From the NCBI GenBank assembly GCA_905221605.1, contig CAJNDS010002534.1, positions 204,501 through 268,500 on the forward strand: a stretch of DNA of 64,000 nucleotides. The letters run 5' to 3'. This document shows positions 56,101 through 64,000 of this stretch, piece after piece. The stretch's first letter is position 1, and each line of letters opens with the position of its first letter. Made by a program: the position numbers and the translations under genes. The notes under the pieces were generated by a model. It saw only the letters and a list, made by a program, of their open reading frames with translations, searched no databases and was not told the DNA's origin. The DNA is from Symbiodinium natans (lineage: Eukaryota; Sar; Dinophyceae; Suessiales; Symbiodiniaceae).

Positions 56101-57370
56101 TTGTGTAAGAGAGTCGTTGAGTCGTTCATGAATCAATGCAGGTTGTGAACAAGTCGTGTTTGTGGCATACTGAGGCCTCACAGCAGTAAGTGTTTCAATG
56201 TCATCGTGCCGAGGTCTTCACGACGGTGGGCTTCGGTATCTCTGCAGCAGATGTCCACCCTGGGCACGTTTCGACACTGTTGCAGAGCATTCAGACCTTC
56301 TTGCTTGGCTGACAAGACGAATTCCGTGAATCCAGTACCCCTTACCAAGACTGCTCAGCAAATTCTGTGTACAGGCCTCTCTTGCTTGAATGTGGTTACA
56401 GCCCCCATGCCAGCACTCGCAACACATGCACGTCACAGCTGTCTGCTGAGACTTCGCTTGCCTTGCTGGGCTGCCTAGGCGATATTTCTGCCTTCACAAC
56501 TGGAGAGATCATGTATGTGACCTTGACCATGATGGTTGGTGCGGTCGTTCACAGTATCATCATTGGCCAGGCAAGGGCGCTTTGTGCCCGACATCGCTCG
56601 ATGGTTGAACGCTCATTGCTGCTGGTGTCGCTAGGTGATCAACGAGGTGACCAGCGACAGTACCGACTCTTAGCGGAAGCTTGTGTGCCGTTCAAGGGCG
56701 GTTTAAACAAGAAATCATACATCATTGCTACCTTGGTAGCTTGTGTTCGGACCTGTGAGTCTGTGAGGTGAATGCCTTTCTGAAAAACAAGCTGAAGCTG
56801 GCCAAAGAATTTGCAGTCCATTCGCAGTTGGATGCGACGGGTTCCAAGTCGCCGGCTAGCTGCAATGCTGGGAGAACAGAAGCCCACCCAGTAAGCCCTA
56901 AACCCCCTAAACTCCCTAAACCCCCTAAATCCTTCTTTGATGTTGTGATGCTTTGGATGGCCGGGAGTCTAATGCCTGAGGGAGGGGGGGGGGGGGGGGG
57001 CTGGGACAAGGAAGCCAGCACTTGAAGATGGTGTCCTCCATAGTTCTAGAAGAAGCAGTAGCGTGTGTCGTGCCCTGCAGTGCTTCTCCCTGAGTCAGCT
57101 AGGCGGGTGGCACAAAAAGGCCTAAAACCCGAATGGCAGCTATGCGGGAGCGAACAAGAATACCCGAAGACCCCTGCTTGAAATTTGATATTGAGCATTC
57201 CGCGAATAAAATAATAGGATCCCTGGAAGCAACCGCAGAGAAAGGCTGTATTTTTGGCTGGAGCAAAATGTTCGCGACCTCATGGGGCAGCAGTACAAGA
57301 TGGATGAGATGCTGCAGCTTATTGCCAATGACATGCCGCTTCATTTGATGAAGCCGACCCGAATTCAGCA
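53116..57370 (+). CDS. voltage-gated K+ channel (EAG/CNBD-like architecture), at least ten exons, incomplete
   Basis: Exons placed by family homology: to 53376 (S2, AFDSVVDVMFIIDLWIQFFF), 53550-53600 (PRKIACRYLTGWFW, into S3), 55422-55472 (S4, Arg/Lys at every third position over RMQRMTKIVRMLRLAK), 55545-55656 (S4-S5 linker and S5, VLNTLFGLIWVVHVM), 55738-55965 (end of S5, turret, pore helix AMYFIFS), 56214-56235 (22-nt exon carrying the filter TTVGFG), 56479-56570 (GDI...S6...HSIIIGQ), 56635-56664, 56768 onward (NAFLKNKLKLAKEF), and about 57264-57370 (MDEMLQLIANDMPLHL, C-linker-like). The filter is that of a K+ channel. Donors of the seven defined introns: GT, GA, GC, GC, GT, GC, GA; all acceptors AG-G. 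Not found: the N-terminus and S1, the rest of S3, and a cyclic-nucleotide-binding domain. Between 53600 and 55422 lie two other small ORFs, so the gene may be interrupted. ATG 53116 is only the first in frame. Confidence 0.82.
53927..54346 (+). CDS. small protein with MGRQAEMGP domain and QGV repeats, copy 1
   Basis: A 139-residue frame. Residues 11-71 match residues 107-168 of the next ORF: WR.NE, then R.SFNS.V, LDVTEVM.R, MGRQAEMGP.WCP.GL.SR and AE.L..R. The C-terminal part has five or six tandem Gln-Gly-Met/Val triplets encoded by a 9-bp repeat (54199-54250), then a Pro-rich tail. The start at 53927 is the first ATG; a spliced 5-prime exon is possible because acceptor-like TTAG and GGCAG sites lie at the beginning. 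I do not recognise the domain. The ORF lies between the S3 and S4 exons of the channel gene, on the same strand. Confidence 0.6.
   Translation: MQRGRKVTTCWRSNEVTIARDSFNSIVARQKLDVTEVMMRHSNMGRQAEMGPGWCPSGLVSRQLAEVLAKRQGASDKLPLRLQDARAAKYAQGMQGMQGVQGVQGVQGPPASEAPDSPRGPVEAPKAIRPTLPQVAPAP
54417..54923 (+). CDS. small protein with MGRQAEMGP domain, copy 2
   Basis: A 168-residue frame from ATG 54417 to TGA 54921-54923. The N-terminal 100 residues are Ser/Pro/Gln-rich and probably disordered (a PTPPPPLPHN stretch near residue 60). The C-terminal residues 107-168 carry the same domain as the ORF 70 bp upstream, about 60 percent identical by eye. Conserved Trp, Cys and Pro in the WCP.GL block and the invariant LDVTEVM block suggest a real fold or binding motif. 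Intronless, tandem paralog of the previous ORF. Function unknown. Confidence 0.62.
   Translation: MSNESSIEAQLDSTDLPWASPAMSRGTEVPDTSPSTRGDQKAIRQETPSMQPLSARVRPTPPPPLPHNQSQNQAPRPMSAQCKVNSHGKAASGAVPNPRNARSTFSWRPNEHSLQRNSFNSMVGKSRLDVTEVMIRDASMGRQAEMGPTWCPGGLASRKMAEALSQRR
54924..55421. other. no exon recognised
   Basis: Lies between the second MGRQAEMGP ORF and the S4 exon of the channel. The missing S3 to S3-S4 linker exon of the channel would be expected here or at 53601-53926, but I cannot see it. Confidence 0.4.
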
Positions 57371-58995
57371 CAGCTTGTGTGCATTTCTTGCACCTCAACA
57401 AAGGAGCTCCATGTGGGTTGATTTAAGGTATGGTCCGGTTTCCATTACAGCGCACTGTCAGCTTGAGGGTAGTAGAGGGCCCCAGAATGTAGAGATCAAC
57501 TTTCATGTGGTGCAGCCTAGCTGAGGAAGGACCTCCATGCTCGGCTCTTCAAGGGCCAGCTTGCAAAAAGCAAGCGGGGGCCTCAAAGTTGCCACGAAGT
57601 GCTTGCGCAACTATGTTCAGGATTTAGTAGGGTAGGCTTTAGGGATTAGGGTGTTGTGGATTTCAAGGAAAGCAGGATGTTGCCAGGGGGTTCGCATGCT
57701 TGTTGTGACCCATACACAGGTTCCTTCGCGTCCCCTTTGTCACGTCAATGCCACCGCGGCTCCCGATGTTGCTGTCGCTCGCATTGGTGTCCAAGCAATA
57801 CGAGGGGAATCAGCTCCTCTTCCAAGCAGGAGACTCACAGAAATTAGTTAATGAAACAGGCAATCGCTAGCCGCGAGCTTGTCATGTTGCGCACAAGGCT
57901 GAGCAAACCACGCCCCTGCCAGGAGATGCAGCGTGCCACCTATACCTCGTCTTGAGTGGTACCTTTGCCTTTGTGGCACGGCCTGAGCGGCACACCAAAA
58001 GCCCCAAGGCAAACGCACCTGGGCACCAAAGCTCTCCGCATGTTCTGTTTTTGGAGGGTTTCTGTCAAATCTCAATCAAGCACAACAGGCATACCCGTGG
58101 TAGTCGCCCAGCGATGTAAGGACATGTGGCCATACCAGCTGTTTTCGCATGGGAGCAGCTCGGGTGGCAAATGTTGTTTCTGAAGCAAGGTGTTTTGCTG
58201 CGCTCCGCTTGTTCTCAGCCTCAGAAGCTAAGAGGCTAGCGACAATCGCAGCATGTCATTCCAACATTTCCTGTGTCGTGCTGCGCTGCCTTGTGCTAAA
58301 TTCATGTTATGCGTTATGGGCGGCTTTGCCTTGTGTATCGCACCACATATGCTCGATCCGACCTTGCAAGACTTCTGAGGTAGTGTATGCCATGCGAATA
58401 GAAGCTACTTTTTCTCCGTACCATAGAGGGTTGGCGGCTTCGCTTGGATAAGGCTGCAATATTCTTTGCTACGCGGGTTCTAGCATGTTTGTCTTGTCGG
58501 AAACTGAGCACCTAGTTCGCCATCTTGACCTGTCGTATACAATCAAGCGCAGGTTACTTCGGAAACTATGAGCTGCACGACGGCACCAAGCAGCTTCTGG
58601 GCTGGTAATAACCGCTACCCTGTACCTCAGCAAAAGATGCCCCCGCGCCAAGGTTTCGACGAGGCACCGCTCGCTGCGAAACGCCCGAGGGAGGGCAAGT
58701 CCTGCGCCTACAGAAGGACCACTACCAGCGTCTCTGCGGTGACTTCCCTCAGCAGCTCGTCCATGCAAGAAGGAAACCGCGAAAATTAAGGACGTTGAGC
58801 TAAAAGGACCACGGTGTGCTTCGATCTGCGACCAGAAGGAAGCATCTAAGGTTTGCATCAGCATGGAAGTATGAGGCCAACCGTCGTGAGTGCCATCGTT
58901 GTTGGCTCCACGCAAACCACACCCGCATGCTTCCATATCGCTACCTGATCGCACTAGCTAACTTTTGAACTTTGAACCTACGCTATCTATTTATC
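57371..58995. other. no gene recognised
   Basis: I looked for the cyclic-nucleotide-binding domain expected after a C-linker and did not find its conserved blocks. Short TTTAGG-type fragments occur at about 57620-57650. Remaining frames are short and without motifs. Confidence 0.4.
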
Positions 58996-59469
58996 ATGTT
59001 GGCTGTTCCATTAGGTCTCCTGGCAGCTCGCCGGATACAGAAGCTTGTTCGTCGCTGTTACCCGCAGAAGGCCCCTGTTTGCAGTTGTGGCAGGGTCCGG
59101 AAGCAAGACGAAGTGCGTGCAAGCAACATCTGGACCGACCGTATAAGCCAGGTGGACAAGTCCAAAGATGAGGCAGTGAAGAAAGATAGCTCCGGCCTGC
59201 TGATGGTTGGAGAAAGCAGGGGCTACGCAGCGGCACCAGCACATATAGCACTCGCCAATCGCATGCCAAGCGATCCCACCATCAGGCATGCATACTCTGG
59301 TACTCTGCGAGGCCGGCACTCATTGAGGTCAACGTGCTCTTCTGGCGATTTCAGTGAAGGGGTTGGTTCCTTCTCCATGTCGGTCTTCCACCAGAATCCA
59401 GGCTGCAAGAGCGTCGCTGCTCTTCCTGAGAGCACTGCAGCGCTGTGGGAGCGCTGTATAGCGCTGTAA
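58996..59469 (+). CDS. possible small membrane-anchored protein, family unknown
   Basis: From ATG 58996 the frame gives 157 residues. It starts with a hydrophobic segment, MLAVPLGLLAARRIQKLVRR, that could be a signal anchor, then a CSCGRVRK motif, a Lys/Asp-rich stretch and a Ser-rich C-terminus. The frame is open about eight codons further upstream (RYLFI), adding to the hydrophobic stretch. No family recognised; an ORF of this length could occur by chance in this GC-rich DNA. Confidence 0.3.
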   Translation: MLAVPLGLLAARRIQKLVRRCYPQKAPVCSCGRVRKQDEVRASNIWTDRISQVDKSKDEAVKKDSSGLLMVGESRGYAAAPAHIALANRMPSDPTIRHAYSGTLRGRHSLRSTCSSGDFSEGVGSFSMSVFHQNPGCKSVAALPESTAALWERCIAL

Positions 59470-60280
59470 GGTGGGAGGAGGAATGCCAGTTCCGACCTCC
59501 CGTGCGCCAAGGAATTCTGACAGCAGCACAGGCCGAAAGCCGCTGCTGTCGCCTTCAGCAAACCTGATGAGTACTGGAATGGAGGAGCTTGTCTGGCATG
59601 ATCTGGCACGAAGATGCCGAGCTAAGCTTTGCAGTGCACCCCCGACGTCCGAATGATCAGCTGCTCTGGTGAGAAGGACGAGAGTGCCTGCCAGAAACGC
59701 CTCTTGGTCTCTTGACTGCAGTGTCTGCATAAGACCGTTCCGGTGGCCTTTCCGTCTTGCCAGGCAGACGTTGCGATGTTGAGGAGTGAAGTGGAGACGC
59801 AGGCCAGTGATGCCCTAAACCTGGCCCTGTCAACCCGAACATCCTGACGCAGTGATCAAGGCAAGAAGGTTACACAGCAATGGCCATGTGGTATGTATGT
59901 AAGTATGTGTGTATGTCGGCAGGAAGACACACACACACACACGTCTCGATAGATACACGTATGTGTATATATACAGATAGATAGGTAGAGAGAGAAATTT
60001 ATGAGACACCACTGCAAAAAATGATCCCGGGCTCCCGAGCCTGCAAAGTAGGCTGCAAGCGTGGGGGCGGCGGCAACTGTCGGCACTTTTTGAACGCGAA
60101 GAAGATACCAGGCTCCAAAAGTGACAATATCTCAGCACTTTTGGAACACGAAGAATTCTCCAAAAGCCGCCAATGGCGGGGGTGGGGTGGGCGGGGAACC
60201 AGAACCCCCGCTTTGCAACCCGCGTTGCAACCGGCGTTGCAACCGCATGAGCAAGCTGTTTGACAGGCATTTATGCTCAA
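59470..60280. other. no gene seen; short CA repeat
   Basis: Contains (CA)n at about 59927-59942, a GTATGTATGTAAG run at about 59890-59915, and a small CGTTGCAACC direct repeat (60214-60250: GCAACCCGCGTTGCAACCGG...). Confidence 0.5.
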
Positions 60281-60730
60281 AGTGTCACGCTATACATACA
60301 TCTTATGTCGTCATATCATAGCATACAGCATATAATATACAATGTATAATGTTCATAATATACAAAATATGTAGTATATAAGATGCAGTATATATTGAAT
60401 AAGTTCAATATGCAACATGTTATTTACATATTGTAAAAATGTTCCATATCATATGTAATATATACACATGTATAGTATGATGTATAAAAAATACACATGA
60501 TACCCTATTTTGTATACTATGTTCGATCTTCAACATATTTTTTCCTATGATACAGAATATTTAAGAAATAGGATACCCATAACATATAATATGTACTATA
60601 TAATATACATACACTATCCATAACACATAATATGCATTATAGAGAATAGTTGTTTGTGCTATTCAAGTAGACTATGTTACTGTAGTATGCATCAAATCGA
60701 AACATATTATGTTATTGTAGCAGTATAGGC
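60281..60730. repeat. AT-rich island (ATATAC/ATAATATAC words)
   Basis: About 450 bp of roughly 75 percent A+T, against a GC-rich background, built of imperfect ATATAATATACA and CATATAATATG words on both strands. It has no ORF. Edges are abrupt, particularly the left. Confidence 0.85.
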
Positions 60731-62365
60731 GAGTGTCTCTTCGGACTTGTGATATCCTTGCTTTCTGCAACTTAAACCCGAAACCAGTCTGTCCATTTTT
60801 AAGCAACTAGAAATTCGAAACGAACCCTATATCCCGACAGCGGGTGGCGAAAGAATCACAGGGCTTGCTTGCCAGGGCGAGGCCCTGACTGCTTTGCGAC
60901 GGGAGATGGCGCAGCTCCCTTACCTAGTGGCGGCCGCGGTGAAGGCTCTGATGGGGAGCTTTATCATGCAAGGATATAGCGTTCGGGCCAAGCAAGTGGC
61001 CTGAGGCTTAGAGGCTTAAGGAGCAGCTTGCGCAGTGCCAGCTTGTGGAGGAGCCTAGGTATTGTATTCTTGCTTGTTCCTCCTGGGGGTTTTCGTCGGG
61101 TTCTGGTTCAGGGCCAGCAGCCACTCGCCGGCCGTCCGCTGCCGAAGCTCAAAAGTGGAATCAGTAGTGTCCTACCACACAGGACTGAGGTAGAGACATG
61201 GACAGCGCCTGGAGGCCCCACCCCAGGCAGTGGCGCCTCGGCTGATTCACATCCATGATTAGGCCCCGTCTTGGAAGAGGCGGCAGGGCTCTGTGTCCAA
61301 AGCACGATGGGCATGTGAAGCATGCTTTGCCCTCGTCCATGTGCGCACTGTAAGTGAGGTGCGGCAGTTTGATCTTTAGTTGGGGCGATTCGGCGATTAG
61401 GATAGCTTGGACGTTGTTGCTCTCAGGGTGCTGTGGATCTTGGCCGCGGTTGTTCCGAGCAGTGGACAAGGCTGGCAGACATGCTTTGTCTTGACGCACG
61501 CGGCCAAGCACACCCAGTCCAGATCTTGCCGAGTACCGCACTTCTTGCCAGTTCCTGCCTAATCCAAGAGGCTTGAACCGTTTAAGAATCATCTGAGACT
61601 CAGATCTTCTAAGATGAGCAGCTGTCAGATACGACGACAACGACCACTACCGGGTTGACGCACCTCTACAGTCCGGATGTGCTTGGGCAATGCGTCACAT
61701 TGAAGAGCCTTGGCTGGTTGGATAGGCATGCCACTGTCACTTGCGCCCACCTGCGCCTGTCTCTGTCGGCAAGTCGGATCACGTAATATAATGTCATATA
61801 TTGTACTATATATATATATACATACATAAAGATTAGCCCTTGTCTGCCACATGCGATGTCAGAGACGAACAGACAGTTCTTTCACTCGCGTCATGCGTGG
61901 AAGTGAGACTGTCGGAGGAGAGTGGCAAATTGTAAGACGCGAGGAAGGAATCGGGGTGGCAAACCAAACCAACCCCAACCCCGAGAAGGTTGCTTAGGGG
62001 AGGACAAAAGACTCAAGCGACACGTGAAAAGCGCGCAGGTAAGCCTCCCTTGGCCCAAACCCCACCAGGTCTTGCCAGCTTCAGGGCGACTTCCCCAACC
62101 GTGGCTTCTGCATTTCCACGCAGGCGACGTCACCAGACGTGGAAGGCCCTGGCGAGGCCTGTTGCCTGGCAGGCATGGTAGCTTTGAGAAAGTCTGTGAG
62201 GCCTGGATAGAGTAGCGGTTCAGGGAGGCTGCTTTGCCCGCATTGCCTCACAACACCGGTGAGGCTATGACGTTTGCAATCCGACACTTGCCCGCAGTGA
62301 GAAGTTGATGTGTGCAATTGCACATTCAGACATATGCTTAGATGCCCCTGATTCAAGCAGCAGTA
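60731..62365. other. no gene recognised; second small AT tract
   Basis: A 40-bp AT tract with (TA)n lies at 61784-61831. ORFs up to 159 codons occur on both strands without motifs. Confidence 0.45.
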
Positions 62366-62482
62366 GAGCGGGTGGGTGGGGGGTGAGTGGGTGGGTGGTG
62401 GGTGGTGGGTGGGTGGGTGGGGGCGGGTGGGTGGGCGGCTGGGTGGGTGGGTGGGATGGGTGGGTGGGGCGCGGGGTGGCTG
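62366..62482 (+). repeat. (GGGT)n tract, G-quadruplex-capable
   Basis: About 115 bp of GGGT/GGTGGGT on the plus strand, many more than four G3 runs. Confidence 0.95.
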
Positions 62483-62639
62483 ACTTACACTGTGACCTCT
62501 AAGGAGCCACAAGCCCATGGACTATACTGTCAATGGCAACGGCGCAGCTGACTTGTCCAACCACATCTCGCAGGCCGCTTCGCATGTCCAGCCAGTAGCA
62601 GGGCCTCCGACCTGCGGCGCTAGACATGCCGGGATCGGT

Positions 62640-63290
62640 ATCTGAGCAAATGGCATGGTGCTTTACGCTCCGCCACTTCAGGCGATGGTGGCCCAAGTCC
62701 GGGCAGGACTCAACAACAACGTTTCCTGTCCAGAAGCACTGGGCCTGGCAGACTCCATGCAGAAGTGCCCACCAGGCCGTGAGATGTGGCACCCAGGGGA
62801 GTTTGGGCAGGTGAGAATATCAGGAATGTTGAAAAGCACCGGCAGCATGCTTTTGTTGTTGCCAGTTGCCCTGTAGCAAGTGGTCCCCAAAAGGGAGCCG
62901 AGTTTGCTAGCAGCCCCCCACGTGGTGCATGTCGCAGGCGAGCAGTGCAGCGACGAGCTGCGGCACAAATTCAAGGTTCCCAGCGGCCAGGGCTTGTGCG
63001 TGGTGTCGGGTGGAAGTGAAAGTGGACAAGCATGCTTTGAGCCTCTGGCTGCACCCATGACACCCTCCTCATGGCGCGATTGCGTTGCCAGTGATGTATG
63101 ACATGCTGGAGGTTGCGCGCACGAAAGGGTGCTGGAGCTCATCCAGCTTCACCTGATGTCATGACCGGGAAGGGGTTGGCGTTTATGGCCAAGGACATGT
63201 GTGACTACCGCAACCCCCCGAGCCGATTTGCCGAGGGCGCCCATCAAGGCGGGGGTGGGGGAAGCGATGAGCAATGGATCCAGAAGTGAA
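62640..63290 (+). CDS. possible exons of an unrecognised gene
   Basis: Three stretches read like coding exons and are bounded by AG-G or G[TCA] sites: about 62680-62815 (VAQVRAGLNNNVSCPEALGL...), about 62938-63023 (GEQCSDELRHKFKVPSGQGL...) and about 63171-63240 (GLAFMAKDMCDYRNPPSRF). I cannot align them to a family or confirm the junctions. Confidence 0.25.
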
Positions 63291-63370
63291 AGAAAACGAG
63301 CTGAAGCTCCTACAGTGCAATATGGAGTGGGACTTCCGGCAAATCATGGTCCTACAACACTGGAGAGTTT

Positions 63371-63428
63371 GCCGTTGCTGTTGCTGTTGTGGTTGTCGTT
63401 GTGGTTGTCGTTGTGGTTGTGGTAGTGA
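63371..63428 (+). repeat. GTTGYY microsatellite
   Basis: Imperfect 6-bp units GTTGCT, GTTGTG and GTTGTC over about 58 bp. Confidence 0.9.
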
Positions 63429-64000
63429 TTGTCGCTGGTTTTTCTGCTCGACCAGTTATGGCCGATAGTGTCATAGCAGAGGCTCCGGCTCTGAGGGCGA
63501 TCTGCGTTCAGAGTGAGGGATATGGGCCGCCGAAATGGTTAGGCTCCAGACTGTATAGAGATGCTGCAGTTTGGATTGCAGCATAGCGTTAGTTTTCGAA
63601 GGGCCGATGAGCAGATGGTGAAGGTGTTCCATGCATTGCATACCATCATGTGCGTGTGCCGAGTCGTCCCTCTACTGCAGACTGCATGCAGATGAAGCCT
63701 TGAAACACGAAGCCCTGTGATTGCGCGCCAAAACCCCTTTAAACCCTAAATCCCAAAAATGCCCCCTTGGCAACTTGGGGTGCGCGCTGGGAGGCATTGC
63801 CCTGCACGTGATGGAGTTTCGCAACAGCGGCGCCTGTCAAGCAAAGCCTTGGCTTCCCTGGGTCACCTCCTCAGGATTGAGGGGTTTGGTGTGGGGAGGG
63901 TTTAGGGATTAGGGTCCGTAGGTAGCCCAGATGCAAAATTCGGTTTCAGGGGTCAGGGTTCCAAAAGGATCCTTTGAAAAGAACAACGAACGTGGGTGTA
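63429..64000. other. no gene recognised
   Basis: Contains TTTAAACCCTAAATCCC at about 63738-63755 and a GGGTTTAGGGATTAGGG word at about 63897-63914, the same degenerate telomere-like signature as in the first 13 kb. Confidence 0.5.

Noticed and set aside
57371-58900. Cyclic-nucleotide-binding domain of the channel
   Set aside because: Expected from architecture, but none of its conserved Gly/Glu/Arg blocks could be seen in any plus frame.
1-64000. tRNA, rRNA or full spliced-leader RNA genes
   Set aside because: I looked for GGTTCGAATCC-type B boxes and for the full spliced-leader word. Only isolated GTTCGAA words and a 10-nt SL-like match (53847-53856) were seen, none in a tRNA or SL gene context.

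Overview
The window looks like nuclear DNA of a dinoflagellate, most likely a symbiodiniacean-type genome. The signs are: protein-coding genes broken into tiny exons whose introns start with GA or GC more often than GT, always end in AG and are always followed by G; all recognisable genes from about 36 to 57 kb on one strand; an RT-RNase H retroelement ORF; many short interstitial TTTAGGG arrays; and very large, nearly identical tandem repeats. No bacterial gene, tRNA, rRNA, spliced-leader gene or CRISPR array was found.

Layout. 1-13 kb: almost gene-free DNA with TTTAGGG/CCCTAAA arrays in both orientations and a roughly 980-bp tandem repeat (7.2-9.9 kb), one copy of which carries a 260-bp insertion. 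14.8-17.9 kb (minus): a 1,011-codon RT-RNase H retroelement ORF with no endonuclease domain. 19-20.2 kb: a duplicated segment, one copy split by a 337-bp insertion with 10-bp flanking direct repeats. 20.9-21.7 kb (minus): a frame-broken coding relic. 21.8-34.9 kb: a higher-order array of a 469-bp module and a roughly 1.44-kb module, ending at a 100-N assembly gap. 35.0-36.3 kb: C-rich low-complexity DNA.

36.5-57.4 kb is the gene-bearing part, all on the plus strand: a coiled-coil protein with about 21 copies of a 58-residue Ser/Pro/Ala-rich repeat; two tandem p25-alpha (TPPP-like) units; a myristoylatable ARF-family GTPase; a C-terminal exon of an unknown membrane protein; a second, divergent ARF-like GTPase with the same C-terminal tail; a voltage-gated K+ channel in small exons (S2, S2-S3 linker, S4, S5, pore, S6, C-linker); and, between its S3 and S4 exons, two small intronless ORFs sharing a roughly 60-residue domain I do not recognise. 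57-64 kb is mostly non-coding, with an AT-rich island and several microsatellites.

The strongest observation is the splicing architecture. By aligning the two p25-alpha units with each other and the channel with its family, I placed 20 introns: 5 GT-AG, 8 GC-AG and 7 GA-AG, with small duplications at many junctions and almost no shared intron positions between the two p25-alpha units. This suggests recent, large-scale intron gain. p25-alpha/TPPP proteins bind tubulin, ARFs act in membrane traffic and the channel in excitability; nothing in the sequence shows that these genes act together.
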